From Acidobacteriota bacterium (GTDB taxonomy: Bacteria > Acidobacteriota > Thermoanaerobaculia > Gp7-AA8): 64,000 nucleotides of DNA. This document shows, one piece after another, positions 26,990 to 36,190 of this stretch (its first letter is position 1; every line of letters begins with the position of its first letter). The notes below the pieces were generated by a model. The model was not told the origin of the DNA and ran no database searches. It worked only from the letters and a program-made list of their open reading frames with translations. The stretch covers positions 64,001 through 128,000 of the forward strand of contig JAJPHC010000013.1 of assembly GCA_021325515.1 (NCBI GenBank), written 5' to 3'. A program made the translations under genes and the position numbers.

Positions 26990-28927
26990 TCAGGCTTTGA
27001 GGTTGTCGAAGCGCAGCACCATCACGGTCCGGTCGTCATCCGCCGCGCGCGATCCTGAATGCCGCGCGACCGCATCGAGAATCGCATCGCGGATCACGCT
27101 CGGCGAGCGCTCGCTCTGCTGCTCGAGCAGCTTCTCGAGCTGGTCGAATCCGAACGGATCGCCCTCGCTGTTCTGCGCTTCGACGATGCCGTCCGACAGA
27201 TAGACGATCGCATCGCCCTCTTCGAGTTTCAGTTCCTCGGTGTGCGTCACGATCTCGCTCCGCACTCCGAGCGGCAGCGACGGACACTCGATCGACACCA
27301 GCGACGAGCCCTTGCGCAACACGTAGGGGTAGAGATGGCCCGCGTTCGTGTGGCGGATCGTTCCATGCTCGAGATCGAAGATCGTGAACGCGAGCGTCAT
27401 GAACGCGCGGCGCTCGGTCGAGCGATAGACGAGCTCATTCAGGCGATTGAACAGCGAGGTCTCCTCCGCGCCTTCTTCGACGAGCGTCGTGATCGCGGCC
27501 TTCACCATCGCCATCACGAGGCCGGTCGAGAGGCCGTGGCCGGAGACATCGCCGATCGCTACCGCGAGCCGCGACTTGTCGAGATTGAAGACGTCGTAGT
27601 AATCGCCGCCGATCGACGCGGTCGGCTCGAAGTGCGCGGAGAACGAAACGCCGCGGAACTGCGGCCCTTCCTTCGGCAGGAGGTTGCGCTGAATCGTCGC
27701 CGCGATTTCAATCTCGCTCTGCAGGCGCTCTTTCTCCGCGACCGTGACGAGCAGCGATGCGATCGACTCGGTCATCCGGTCGAATGATTGGGCCATCTCG
27801 CCGAGCTGGTTGTGCGGCTTCATGTTGATGCGGTAGGAGAAGTCGCCCCGCTCCACGGCCTTGGTGCCCTTTTCGATGCGGTTCACGGCTCGCGAGATGG
27901 AGAAGATCAGCATCGCAGCGAATGCCGACGCGAAGAAGTAGACGATCATCAGCAGCGTCGTCAGCCCGAGGAGGACTTTGAAGATCACGCGCATGATCGC
28001 GTTGTTCGTCGCACCGCCGAGATAGAACTGGACGACGGTCGAGAAGGGCGTGGAGATGACGGTGACGAGGCGGCGGTCGGCGCGGTTGCCTGTGCTCCAC
28101 TCGTTCAGGCCGCTCTTCTCGGTGATGTCATAGAAGATGACGCGGTCGATGGCGAAGGCGGAGCGGAAGAATCCGCTCACGCGCTCGTCCTCGTCGTCCT
28201 TGTTTCTGCCCGTCTTGAAATTCAGGTTCTGGCCTTCGCGCGAGGCGAGGGTCTGGATGGCCACCATCCCGTTGCGTTCCTTCAGTTGCGACGCCCACGC
28301 CTCGTCGAGCGGCTGTGCGAGGACGATCGTTCGCATGCTGCCGCTGGCGAGCGGATATGCGCGCGCGACGACCATCAGCGCCTGTTCGCCGCGAAGCACA
28401 AGCCCGCTGAAGTTGTTGTCCTGCAGCCATTCGGGGATCTTCTTTCCCGACGGCTGCACGGAGTCGTAGAGCTCGACATCGCGCGGAACGTTGTTCTGCA
28501 GCGCATATTCGAGACTCATCGCTTCGAGCTGCCCGATGCTCGCCTGCCGCTCTGCTTTGAAGGTGGCCTGACTGCCGATGCCGGCGATGATGTACAGAAT
28601 GAAAACGAGCAGGATCGCGAACACCACGAACGGCATCAGGCCGATCATGAAGTAGCTGAGGAAGAGACGCCGGCCGACGGTCCAGAAGAGCCGCCGGAGG
28701 ATCCAGCGGATCACGATCGCAATGCCGTAGATCGTCAGCGCACAGACGACGAACCACGCGAGGAACGAGAAGAAGCCGAGGGGACCGGTGCCCATGTGCG
28801 CGGCAGTCAGCATCCCCTCGATCTGATCGAGAGCGATGATCGCGACGATCCCGCTCAGCCACACGATCAGTGCGAGGGGGAATCGTCGCCGCGGAGCAGG
28901 CGAAGAGTCGGGCATCGACGTCATCAT
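26990..28927 (-). CDS. Membrane SpoIIE-type (PP2C) serine phosphatase with HAMP domain
   Basis: A 645-residue signalling protein: transmembrane segments near residues 16-36, 48-75 and 85-115, a ~200-residue sensor region, another membrane segment near 315-345, a HAMP domain (SRAVNRIEKGTKAVERGDFSYR), a coiled connector and the SpoIIE domain (~410-640). Metal-binding motifs GGDYYDVF, GDVSGHG and DDRTVMVLRF are present, so it should be active. Such phosphatases act in RsbU-like partner-switching; no anti-sigma or STAS gene is near. ATGs at 28927 and 28924 are both possible. Confidence 0.88.
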   Translation of the reverse strand: MMTSMPDSSPAPRRRFPLALIVWLSGIVAIIALDQIEGMLTAAHMGTGPLGFFSFLAWFVVCALTIYGIAIVIRWILRRLFWTVGRRLFLSYFMIGLMPFVVFAILLVFILYIIAGIGSQATFKAERQASIGQLEAMSLEYALQNNVPRDVELYDSVQPSGKKIPEWLQDNNFSGLVLRGEQALMVVARAYPLASGSMRTIVLAQPLDEAWASQLKERNGMVAIQTLASREGQNLNFKTGRNKDDEDERVSGFFRSAFAIDRVIFYDITEKSGLNEWSTGNRADRRLVTVISTPFSTVVQFYLGGATNNAIMRVIFKVLLGLTTLLMIVYFFASAFAAMLIFSISRAVNRIEKGTKAVERGDFSYRINMKPHNQLGEMAQSFDRMTESIASLLVTVAEKERLQSEIEIAATIQRNLLPKEGPQFRGVSFSAHFEPTASIGGDYYDVFNLDKSRLAVAIGDVSGHGLSTGLVMAMVKAAITTLVEEGAEETSLFNRLNELVYRSTERRAFMTLAFTIFDLEHGTIRHTNAGHLYPYVLRKGSSLVSIECPSLPLGVRSEIVTHTEELKLEEGDAIVYLSDGIVEAQNSEGDPFGFDQLEKLLEQQSERSPSVIRDAILDAVARHSGSRAADDDRTVMVLRFDNLKA

Positions 28928-28964
28928 ATCGATACGTCGAAACGGCGCAGGAGTTTCTCGATGG

Positions 28965-29345
28965 CTACTTGCTCGTCGGCGAATCGCTCAGTCCGCGGAC
29001 GAGACCGCGGACCGCGCTGCGGATGCGATCGCCGGCGTCGCGGACTTTCATCCGGATCTTCTCTTCGCGCAGCGCATCGCGAAACGACGCCTCGGTCGTC
29101 TCTTTTTCCGCGACCCAGATGCGGCCCCGCTCCCAGTGCAGGCCTCGCCGATTCGCCTCCACGATCACCGGCACCGAAGCGAATGTCGCGCGGCAACCGG
29201 CTGTCCCGGCCGGCGTGGTCGTGACGGTCACGTTCTGGGGCACCTCGCCGTCCGGGCCTTCGCCCAACAGTTGCGTGCATTGCGTGACGCCCGGCTTGCA
29301 GGCGGCGGCGGAAAGCAGAAGGAACGCAAGCAGAATTCTTCGCAC
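28965..29345 (-). CDS. Small lipoprotein, unknown function
   Basis: A 126-residue protein with signal LLAFLLLSAAACKPG (lipobox AAAC, Cys ~16) and a pair of further cysteines. The C-terminal half is a long charged helix (KETTEASFRDALREEKIRMKVRDAGDRIRSAVRGL) that may be amphipathic. It lies 37 bp upstream of the SpoIIE phosphatase on the same strand and may be co-transcribed with it. Confidence 0.7.
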   Translation of the reverse strand: MRRILLAFLLLSAAACKPGVTQCTQLLGEGPDGEVPQNVTVTTTPAGTAGCRATFASVPVIVEANRRGLHWERGRIWVAEKETTEASFRDALREEKIRMKVRDAGDRIRSAVRGLVRGLSDSPTSK

Positions 29346-29371
29346 GCGGCAACGATAGTACGATCAGGCCG

Positions 29372-30268
29372 ATGTACGCGAACTTCGATGCGCGCTATCG
29401 GCCGAAGCCCAGCCGCTGGCGAATCGCGCTGGTCAGTCTCTGCCAGTTCCTGTTCGGTGTGACGCTCACGAATGCGATCGTTTCGGTTGCGGACATCGCC
29501 GTCATGCGCGCTGCGCCCGGAATGCCGGACGTCTGGATTCTCTACGCGGCGCCGTGGATGACGCTCAAGCAGAACCTGCCGCGCATCGTGAAGGCGTACG
29601 ACTTCAGGGCTGCGTTCTTCATCGCGACCGGAGGCCTGCTGATCGTGTCGCTCGTCGCCGCATATCTGTGGCCCGCGCGCCAGTCGATCGCGAGCCGCCT
29701 CTGGGCAGTCACCCTCGGCCAGACGCTTGCCGCGTTCGGTGCGGCACTCTTTCCGTTTCGAGGCTGGGAGTCGATCGATCCGCTGCTCTACGCCGCTCCC
29801 GTTCTCGCCGCCATCATCTGCACGGCCGGCGAATGGAATGCCATCACCCTCCTCGGCGGCTACCACGATCTCAACTCTCCGTTGCAGCGCGTCGCGATGT
29901 GGTTTCTGCGTGTGGCGCCGGGGCTTGCGCTGATCGGCGGTGCGTCCTACGGCATCCGCTACATGTGGGGCGTCTATGCAGCGGCGGGACTCGCGATCGT
30001 GACGCTCTTCGCGAATCTCATCAGGAAGCCGAGCCGTTTGCTGGAGACGATGCGCGACGTCGAGATGAAGGAAGCCGCGGCAGCGCTTCCGTTCGCGACT
30101 GCGATTCTCATCGGCGGCATCGCCTTCGTCTTCGGATACGCCAGGCCGTTCGGAATCGTGTACGCCGGCGGCCACGTCACGCGCGAGCCTCTCGCCGGAG
30201 CCGTGAAGACGATCGAGCCGCCGAAGCCGGTGATCGACATTCACTGGTCGCGCCGCCCGCGGAAGTAA
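29372..30268 (+). CDS. Multi-pass membrane protein, unknown function
   Basis: A 298-residue protein with about seven hydrophobic segments (near residues 19-45, 75-98, 108-125, 132-155, 170-190, 195-215, 238-260). I recognise no family motif. It is divergent from the small lipoprotein with a 26-bp gap, and is followed by a four-copy tandem repeat. The C-terminus is soluble (TIEPPKPVIDIHWSRRPRK). Confidence 0.7.
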   Translation: MYANFDARYRPKPSRWRIALVSLCQFLFGVTLTNAIVSVADIAVMRAAPGMPDVWILYAAPWMTLKQNLPRIVKAYDFRAAFFIATGGLLIVSLVAAYLWPARQSIASRLWAVTLGQTLAAFGAALFPFRGWESIDPLLYAAPVLAAIICTAGEWNAITLLGGYHDLNSPLQRVAMWFLRVAPGLALIGGASYGIRYMWGVYAAAGLAIVTLFANLIRKPSRLLETMRDVEMKEAAAALPFATAILIGGIAFVFGYARPFGIVYAGGHVTREPLAGAVKTIEPPKPVIDIHWSRRPRK

Positions 30269-30278
30269 CCGCGAGGTG

Positions 30279-30531
30279 GAGCGCGGACGCCCTCGTCCGC
30301 GAGCTGCTGCCGTCGAGGCAGCAGTGCTCCGTTGGGGATCAGTGGGGCGCGGACGTCCTCGTCCGCGAGCTGCTGCCGTCGAGGCAGCAGTGCTCCGTTG
30401 GGATCAGTGGGGCGCGGACGTCCTCGTCCGCGAGCTGCTGCCGTCGAGGCAGCAGTGCTCCGTTGGGATCAGTGGGGCGCGGACGCCCTCGTCCGCGAGC
30501 TGCTGCCGTCGAGGCAGCAGTGCTCCGTTGT
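30279..30531. repeat. Four tandem copies of a 65-bp two-hairpin module
   Basis: Four near-identical units begin at about 30281, 30347, 30412 and 30477. Each contains GCGGACG-tcct-CGTCCGC (or GCCCT in the centre) and CTGCTGCC-gtcga-GGCAGCAG, followed by TGCTCCGTTGGGATCAGTGG as linker. Copies differ by only a few bases. A single copy is at 11236 and a reordered set at 53925. All forward frames are open through it, giving spurious ORFs. Confidence 0.92.
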
Positions 30532-30545
30532 CACGATGTGCGGCC

Positions 30546-31766
30546 TTAGATCTCGCGCAGCGCTGTCGTGATCGGCTTCCGCGCGGCGCGAATTGCGGGG
30601 ATCGCGCCGCCATAGATGCCGGCGACCAGCGCGACTGTGAAGCCGAAGCGCGCGACGACTCCATCGACGCGGAACGTGAACGCCAGCTCCGAGAACGTCG
30701 ACCAGTTCACGGTGCCGCTGGAGAGGCCGTTCACCGGCAGCGACAGCAGGAACCCGACGGCCCCGCCCGCGAGTGCGATGAGCGCGCTCTCGAGCACGAC
30801 CGCCCCGATGATCGTGCGGCGATTGAATCCGAGTGCGCGCAGCGTGGCGAGCTCGCGCTGCCGCGGCGCGATCGCCGAGAACATCGTGTTCATCGTGCCG
30901 AGGACTGCGCCGAAGATCATGAAGAAGGCGACGATCGCAACCAGGATCTTGATGCCGAGCAGGCCGTTCATCTGATCGGTGTAGTACTGGTGCTCGGTGC
31001 GGACCTGCAGCTTCAGCCGGTTGTCGTCCTTGATCTGCGCGCGAAGCGTTTGGGCGGCTGTCTTGTCCGTGGGGAGGATGAAGACGGACGAGTACTGATC
31101 GCGCTTGCGAGCCTGACCGAGGAAGACTTCGTCGGCCCAGATCTCGGAGTCGTAGGCGGTGTTGTTCGCTTCGAACGCGCCGGCGATCGACCAGGTGTTC
31201 GGGCCGAAGGTGAACGTCTCGCCGACGTGCAGATTGAATCGCTGGCTGATCCGCTTCGAGACGAGCAGTTCGTTCGACGACGGATGGAACATGCGCCCTT
31301 CGACGATCTTCACATAGGGACGGATCGCGAACGCGGCGGGGGTCACACCGCGCACGAGCACGTTCGATCCCTTCGGCGCTCCTTCGCGCGGCAGCTTGAA
31401 GAGGATGGTCAGTTCGGGAGACACGAGCGGCTCGCCATGCGAGTCTTTGGCGATCCCGGGCATGGTGCGCATGATCTCGACCTGTTCGCGATTCACCCAG
31501 CTCGAGATCTCCGCTTCCGCTCCTTCGCGCATCACCATGAGGACATCCTTCGACGCGTTGGATTGCGTCGCGAGCTCGACGCCGTGATCGAGCGCCTTCA
31601 TCGACAACATGACGGCGATGACGACGCCGATGCCGAGGACCGACATGCCGACCGACACCTTGCGCGCCGTGATGTTGCCGAGGATGTAGGAGAAGGGAAT
31701 GCGGCGCAGCGAGAAGAGCCCCATCAACAGAAGAGCTCCGGCGCCGGCGTAAATGAGATAGTTCAT
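30546..31766 (-). CDS. ABC transporter permease (FtsX/MacB-type), second subunit
   Basis: A 406-residue inner-membrane permease with an N-terminal helix pair, a periplasmic MacB_PCD domain (~65-270) and three C-terminal helices (~285-310, 335-360, 375-395). ERELATLRALGFNRRTIIGAVV is the FtsX coupling region. It is the last gene of the exporter operon (adaptor, ATPase, two different permeases), 14 bp after the other permease. Two separate permeases suggest a heterodimer rather than the MacB homodimer. Confidence 0.85.
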   Translation of the reverse strand: MNYLIYAGAGALLLMGLFSLRRIPFSYILGNITARKVSVGMSVLGIGVVIAVMLSMKALDHGVELATQSNASKDVLMVMREGAEAEISSWVNREQVEIMRTMPGIAKDSHGEPLVSPELTILFKLPREGAPKGSNVLVRGVTPAAFAIRPYVKIVEGRMFHPSSNELLVSKRISQRFNLHVGETFTFGPNTWSIAGAFEANNTAYDSEIWADEVFLGQARKRDQYSSVFILPTDKTAAQTLRAQIKDDNRLKLQVRTEHQYYTDQMNGLLGIKILVAIVAFFMIFGAVLGTMNTMFSAIAPRQRELATLRALGFNRRTIIGAVVLESALIALAGGAVGFLLSLPVNGLSSGTVNWSTFSELAFTFRVDGVVARFGFTVALVAGIYGGAIPAIRAARKPITTALREI

Positions 31767-31780
31767 GATCTAACCTTTCG

Positions 31781-32929
31781 TTACACCACGCGGCGGAGCC
31801 CGTCGACGACGCTCATTTTCGTGGCGTTGATCGCAGGCAATCCGCCGGCAATCAGGCCAACGAGAATCGACGAACCGAGGGCCAGCAGGGCCGTCATCGG
31901 GAAAATCTGGAATCCGACGAGGAATCCCTGCGTCACTTTTCCCATCGGGACGACCATGTAAATGAGCTTCGCGCCGAGGACGCCGAGCGCGCCGCCGGCG
32001 AAGGTGAGCAGCGAGAACTCCGTCAGCATCAGCGTCATCACCAGCCCTTTTTCGAAGCCGATCGCCTTCAGCACCGCGATCTCCGTGACTCGTTCGCGGG
32101 CCGACATGCTCATGGTGATCGCCGCCAGCAGAATGACCATGAATACCGCGCAGGTCGAGATGCTGCCGAACAGCAGCTTGATGTTGCCCATCATCGCCAT
32201 GAACGAGGCCTGGAACTGCTTCTCGGTCACGGTCTCGGTCGGGAACTCGCTGTTCTTGAACATCGCGTCGATCTGCTGGCTGATCGCCGCGTTTTTCGAC
32301 GGATCCTTCACGCTCAGCCAGAACGTGTTGACGTGATCCTTCATCATCGGAGGGATCGCTTCGTTGTGGTAGCTCATGTGGTAGTAGAGCGCGGCAGTGT
32401 TCACCGGATGTTCGTAGATGCCGCGAATGGTCAGCTCCGGGTCATAGGGGAAGATCTGGCGCTTGAGCGTGATGCGGTCGCCGATCTTCCAGCCGTAGCG
32501 CTTCACGAGATCGGTGCCGACGATGCAGCCCTGGCGGTCGGCCTTGAAGTCCGCCATCTGCTTCGGATCGATCCTGTAATCGGCGAAGACCGATTCCATC
32601 CGGTCCTGATCGACGGCGAAATTCGCGAAGAAGTTCTTCTTCTCCTTGTAGTACGCACCGATCCACTGCAGCTTGCAGACGTCGGCCACGCCGGGAACTT
32701 CGCGGATCTTCTGTTCATAGGCGTAGGGCAGCGGATTGGCGAGTGAGATGGAGGACTGCACGACGAGGCGATTCGTCCCCTGACCCTGATCTTCGAATCG
32801 ATTGAACAGCTCGAGAATCGAGAGCAGCGTCGCCACGAAGAAGAAGATCACGGCAATGAGCGCCAGCGTCATCATCGAACGGAGGCGGTTGCGGAAGAGA
32901 TTGCGGCGGATCAGCTTGAAGTACTTCAT
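31781..32929 (-). CDS. ABC transporter permease (FtsX/MacB-type), first subunit
   Basis: A 382-residue permease with the same topology: N-terminal helix (~18-40), MacB_PCD-like periplasmic domain (~50-240) and a C-terminal FtsX domain with three helices. [20 protein letters not shown] is the coupling motif. Its ATG overlaps the ATPase stop (ATGA). It differs clearly in sequence from the second permease. Confidence 0.87.
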   Translation of the reverse strand: MKYFKLIRRNLFRNRLRSMMTLALIAVIFFFVATLLSILELFNRFEDQGQGTNRLVVQSSISLANPLPYAYEQKIREVPGVADVCKLQWIGAYYKEKKNFFANFAVDQDRMESVFADYRIDPKQMADFKADRQGCIVGTDLVKRYGWKIGDRITLKRQIFPYDPELTIRGIYEHPVNTAALYYHMSYHNEAIPPMMKDHVNTFWLSVKDPSKNAAISQQIDAMFKNSEFPTETVTEKQFQASFMAMMGNIKLLFGSISTCAVFMVILLAAITMSMSARERVTEIAVLKAIGFEKGLVMTLMLTEFSLLTFAGGALGVLGAKLIYMVVPMGKVTQGFLVGFQIFPMTALLALGSSILVGLIAGGLPAINATKMSVVDGLRRVV

Positions 32930-33627
32930 GCCTGTGCACGCGCTCCGTTCGCGGTGTCTTCGATGATCTGCCCCTTCTCGAGGTGCAGCGTACGCCGCGC
33001 GAAGCCGGCGGCTTTCGGATCGTGCGTGACCATCACGATCGTCTTCTTGAAGTCGGTGTTGAGATGCTGCAGCAGGTCGAGCGTTTCCGCGGCGTTCTTC
33101 GCATCGAGATCACCGGTCGGCTCGTCGGCGACGAGGATCGACGGATCGGTGACGATCGCGCGGGCGATGGCCACGCGCTGCTCCTGACCGCCGGAGAGCT
33201 GCCGCGGATAGTGCTTCATCCGGTCGGCGAGGCCGACGATTCGCAGCGCGGTCTCGACATGCTCGCGACGCTCCTTCTTCGAGAGTTTCGTCAGCAGCAG
33301 CGGCAGTTCGACGTTCTCGAATGCGTTGAGCACCGGGATCAGGTTGTACATCTGGAAAATGAAGCCGATGTGGCGCGCACGCCAGCCGGCGAGTGCGGTC
33401 TCGCTGAAATTCGAGATCTCGCGGCCATCGACGGCGATCGTGCCGCGCGTCGGCCGGTCGATGCCGGCGATGAGATTCAGCAGCGTCGTCTTGCCGGAGC
33501 CGGACGGGCCCATCAACGCGAGGAAATCTCCTTCACCGACCGAGAGCGAGATGCCGTTCAACACCGGCACTTCGAACGAGTCGCGCTTGTAGACCTTGTG
33601 GACTTCTTTCACTTCGACGAGTGCCAT
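32926..33627 (-). CDS. ABC transporter ATP-binding protein (MacB/LolD-type)
   Basis: A 233-residue ATPase. Walker A is [13 protein letters not shown] (~residue 37), the signature [14 protein letters not shown] (~144), Walker [13 protein letters not shown] (~164) and the switch His in [10 protein letters not shown] (~200). The Q-loop is FQMYNLIP. The ATG at 33627 lies 10 bases after GGAGG and is preferred to the one at 33636, which overlaps the adaptor stop. It powers export by the two permeases. Confidence 0.9.
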   Translation of the reverse strand: MALVEVKEVHKVYKRDSFEVPVLNGISLSVGEGDFLALMGPSGSGKTTLLNLIAGIDRPTRGTIAVDGREISNFSETALAGWRARHIGFIFQMYNLIPVLNAFENVELPLLLTKLSKKERREHVETALRIVGLADRMKHYPRQLSGGQEQRVAIARAIVTDPSILVADEPTGDLDAKNAAETLDLLQHLNTDFKKTIVMVTHDPKAAGFARRTLHLEKGQIIEDTANGARAQA

Positions 33628-33632
33628 GGAAT

Positions 33633-34802
33633 TCATTCCTCCGTCAGCTTGACGAGCTGACCTTCTTTGAGTTGTTCGAGCTGGCTGGTGACGATGCGAT
33701 CGCCTTCCTTCAGGCCGCTCGTTACTTCGATGCGGCCATCGCGTACTTCGCCGGTGCCGACCTTCACGAAGTGCACGTGTCTGGTCGCATCGACGACCGC
33801 GACTTTTCCGTCGACGATGTTGGACGGCGAGAGCCACAGCTTCGGCGGCTCCTTCAGTTCGGCGCTCGTTCGCTCCGTCTGGAGGAACGAGACGTTGGCC
33901 GCCATCTCCGGAAGGAGCGGCGCATCGGGATTGATGATCGAGACCTTCACCTTCACGATCGCCTTGGCGCGATCGGCGGTGGGGATGATCTGGCGCAGCA
34001 CGCCTTTCCACTTGCGGCCGGGGAAGGCGTCGACGCTGACTTCCGCCGGCTGGCCCTGGCGAAGCTGCCCGATGTTGGATTCGTTGACGTCCGCTTCGAC
34101 TTCGATCGTCTTCAGATCGACCAGCGTGCAGATCGCGCCGCTGGGCAGCGTGCCTGCGACCTGCCCCATCATCACCGACGAGATGACTTCGCCGACCTCC
34201 GTGCTCTTCGCAGCGACGGTTCCGTCGAACGGAGCGCGGATGACCATGTCGCCCATGTTGATGCGCACCTGGTCGACGCGGGCGCGTGCAGCCTTGAGTT
34301 GGGATTCCGCGGCGTCGAGGAGCGCGCGGCTCGTGACGCCCTGCTTCCAGAGCGCGGACTGCCGTGCGTACTCGCGCTGCGCTTCACTGAGCGCCGCGTT
34401 CGCTTCGTCGAGCTGCGCCTGAACGTTGGTGCTCTCCAGCACGGCGATGACATCGCCTTTCTTCACGTTCACGCCGGTGTCGACGTTGAGCCGTACGACT
34501 TTTCCGGAGATCTTCGGCGTGATCTTGGCGGTGCGGCTTGCGACGAGATATCCGCTTGCCGTGAGGAGCGGCGGATTCGCGACATTGACACTCGGTTTGG
34601 CCACGAGTGTTTCGACGGGGGGAGCGTTCCGCGGCAGGATCCACTTCTGATAGGCGATCCAGCCGGCATAGCCAGCCGCGATCAAAACGATGATCCACAC
34701 CGCGATGCGGCCGATCTTCGGACCGCTTGCGGGAGCTTTTTCTTCATCTCGGTGGATGCGCAGCGCGCTGAGATCGGCGCGCCGGCTCTCTGCGTCGGAC
34801 AT
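33633..34802 (-). CDS. Periplasmic adaptor (MacA/HlyD family) of the exporter
   Basis: A 389-residue membrane-fusion protein anchored by one helix (~residues 33-52). The lipoyl-type halves ([31 protein letters not shown] near 85-115 and [15 protein letters not shown] near 185) flank a helical hairpin (~115-180), followed by beta-barrel and membrane-proximal domains. The start at 34802 follows AAGGAAG by 6 bases. No TolC-type outer-membrane partner is in the window; substrates may be peptides, lipoproteins or antibiotics. Confidence 0.88.
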   Translation of the reverse strand: MSDAESRRADLSALRIHRDEEKAPASGPKIGRIAVWIIVLIAAGYAGWIAYQKWILPRNAPPVETLVAKPSVNVANPPLLTASGYLVASRTAKITPKISGKVVRLNVDTGVNVKKGDVIAVLESTNVQAQLDEANAALSEAQREYARQSALWKQGVTSRALLDAAESQLKAARARVDQVRINMGDMVIRAPFDGTVAAKSTEVGEVISSVMMGQVAGTLPSGAICTLVDLKTIEVEADVNESNIGQLRQGQPAEVSVDAFPGRKWKGVLRQIIPTADRAKAIVKVKVSIINPDAPLLPEMAANVSFLQTERTSAELKEPPKLWLSPSNIVDGKVAVVDATRHVHFVKVGTGEVRDGRIEVTSGLKEGDRIVTSQLEQLKEGQLVKLTEE

Positions 34803-34901
34803 CGATTCTTCCTTTGGGACGCGTAGTCGGGTGGCGTGCATGATACCGAATCGTACGGATGTCGCCTGGCAGGCGCTGCTGCACGAAGTCAGGACAGTGG
34901 G

Positions 34902-34915
34902 ATGACAGATGTCAT
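34902..34915. promoter_or_regulatory. Palindrome ATGACA-GA-TGTCAT in the divergent gap, possible operator
   Basis: A perfect 6-bp dyad with a 2-bp centre lies in the 163-bp gap between the exporter operon and the divergent secreted-protein gene at 34966. Its position and size suit a dimeric repressor site, but no regulator gene is adjacent and no clear -35/-10 pair was found near it. Confidence 0.3.
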
Positions 34916-34965
34916 AAATCGGGTTCTAATTGATCAGTACAGGTCCAAAATAGTCGGGGAAGACC

Positions 34966-35376
34966 ATGAAGCTCGTTCACCGTATCGCTGTCTTCGCGCT
35001 TGTCGCGGCTGCTGTCTCGTTGCCCGCATCGGCTGCTGTCTGTGTGAACAAGTTCCTCAGCCGCAGCGAAGGTGCGGCCAAGCAGATCGTCACCCTGCTG
35101 ACCGGTAAGCTGACCTTCCAGGAGGCGCAGGATCTCGCCAAGGCCATCACGGCCAAGAGCGCGCCGCCGCTCGAGTGGGTGGACGACAAGGGAAAGACCA
35201 TCGCCCGCCAGTTCGGCGAGCTGAAAGTGGTTCGCCCGATGCCTGTCGGCTGCGATGGCAAGACCTCAGGTGTCGTGGTCATCGCCACGTTCCAGACGCT
35301 CTCCCAGCCTTCGGGCAAGATGATCGTCAAGCTAGACCCGAATACGACGGTCACCTTCGACGAACAGAAGGAGTAG
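34966..35376 (+). CDS. Small secreted protein, unknown function
   Basis: A 136-residue protein with a signal peptide (VFALVAAAVSLPASAA). The mature chain has two cysteines (VCVNKF and PVGCDG) that could form one disulfide and ends in VTFDEQKE. GGGGAAG stands ~4 bases before the ATG. No family recognised. It is a single gene, ending at a dispersed repeat. Confidence 0.75.
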   Translation: MKLVHRIAVFALVAAAVSLPASAAVCVNKFLSRSEGAAKQIVTLLTGKLTFQEAQDLAKAITAKSAPPLEWVDDKGKTIARQFGELKVVRPMPVGCDGKTSGVVVIATFQTLSQPSGKMIVKLDPNTTVTFDEQKE

Positions 35377-35425
35377 GAGCGCGGACGTCCCGTCTGCAGC
35401 GAGCGGGCGTCCCGCCCGGTCGCGG
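35377..35425. repeat. Degenerate GCGGACG / GGGCGTCCCGCCC palindromic elements
   Basis: GAGCGCGGACGTCCCGTCTGC followed by GCGGGCGTCCCGCCCGGTCGCGGC. The first half is a decayed copy of the GCGGACG hairpin module, the second a GC-rich hairpin of its own. They fill most of the gap between the convergent secreted-protein and enoyl-CoA hydratase genes. Confidence 0.55.
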
Positions 35426-35437
35426 CTCAGTTTGTGA

Positions 35438-36190
35438 TCAGGAGGCCCACACCGGCTTGCGTTTCTCGATGAAGGCTGCCAGGCCTTCGTTCGCATCCCG
35501 GGTCTTCATCAGCTCATCGAGGTAGAGCTTCTCGATTTCCGCGAGGCGTTCTTCGAAATTCGCATTCTGCGCGAGCCGGAACGCCCGTTTTGCGAAGCGG
35601 AGCGAGGACGCGCTGTGGCGATAAAGCCGTGTGAGCCATTCATTCGCTTTCGCGTCGAACTCGGCGACCGGGAAGACCGCGTTGATCAGGCCGAGGCGCT
35701 CGGCGGACGCGGCGTCGACGGCGTCGCCGGTGAGCAGCAGCTCGAGCCCGCGCCGTTCCGCGACGTGATGCGAGAGCTGCCAGGCGGCGACCGGAGGGAA
35801 GACGCCGAGGTTGATCTCGGGCTGGCCGAAGCGGGCGCGGTCGGAGGCGAGAATGAAATCGCAGCCCATCGCCAGCTCGCATCCCCCACCAAGCGCTGCA
35901 CCACGCACCAGAGCGACGGTGGTGAGCTGGAGACGGGAGAGCATCCGGAAACAGTCGTGAAAGCGCCGCAGCATCTCGATGACGCGATCGCCGATGTGAT
36001 CCTGCACGCTCGCCCCGGCGGAGAACGCCTTTTCTCCCTCGGCGTCGATGATCAGGCAGTGGCGGTCGTTCTTCACGCTGGCCAGCGCATCGCGCAGCTC
36101 ACCCAGCATGTCGATGTCGAGGATGTGCAGCGGCGGATCGCTGAGCGTGATGCGATAGGCGTGGTCGTCGCAGTTGAGCTTGATTTTCAT
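35438..36190 (-). CDS. Enoyl-CoA hydratase/isomerase family protein
   Basis: A 250-residue crotonase-fold enzyme. KAFSAGASVQDHI (~residue 53) and GAALGGGCELAMGCDFILAS (~97) form the oxyanion holes, and ARFGQPEINLGVFP follows. The catalytic Glu pair of classic hydratases is not both obvious, so it could be a hydratase or isomerase on an unusual substrate (dienoyl-CoA hydratases of aromatic breakdown look alike). Start 36190 overlaps the beta-propeller gene stop as ATGA; the longer reading lies in that gene. Confidence 0.85.
   Translation of the reverse strand: MKIKLNCDDHAYRITLSDPPLHILDIDMLGELRDALASVKNDRHCLIIDAEGEKAFSAGASVQDHIGDRVIEMLRRFHDCFRMLSRLQLTTVALVRGAALGGGCELAMGCDFILASDRARFGQPEINLGVFPPVAAWQLSHHVAERRGLELLLTGDAVDAASAERLGLINAVFPVAEFDAKANEWLTRLYRHSASSLRFAKRAFRLAQNANFEERLAEIEKLYLDELMKTRDANEGLAAFIEKRKPVWAS

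Noticed and set aside
30279-30531. 65-bp tandem units as CRISPR or minisatellite gene
   Set aside because: Units are contiguous without unique spacers; open frames through them have no start signal and peptides (LPSRQQCS) recur wherever the repeat occurs.
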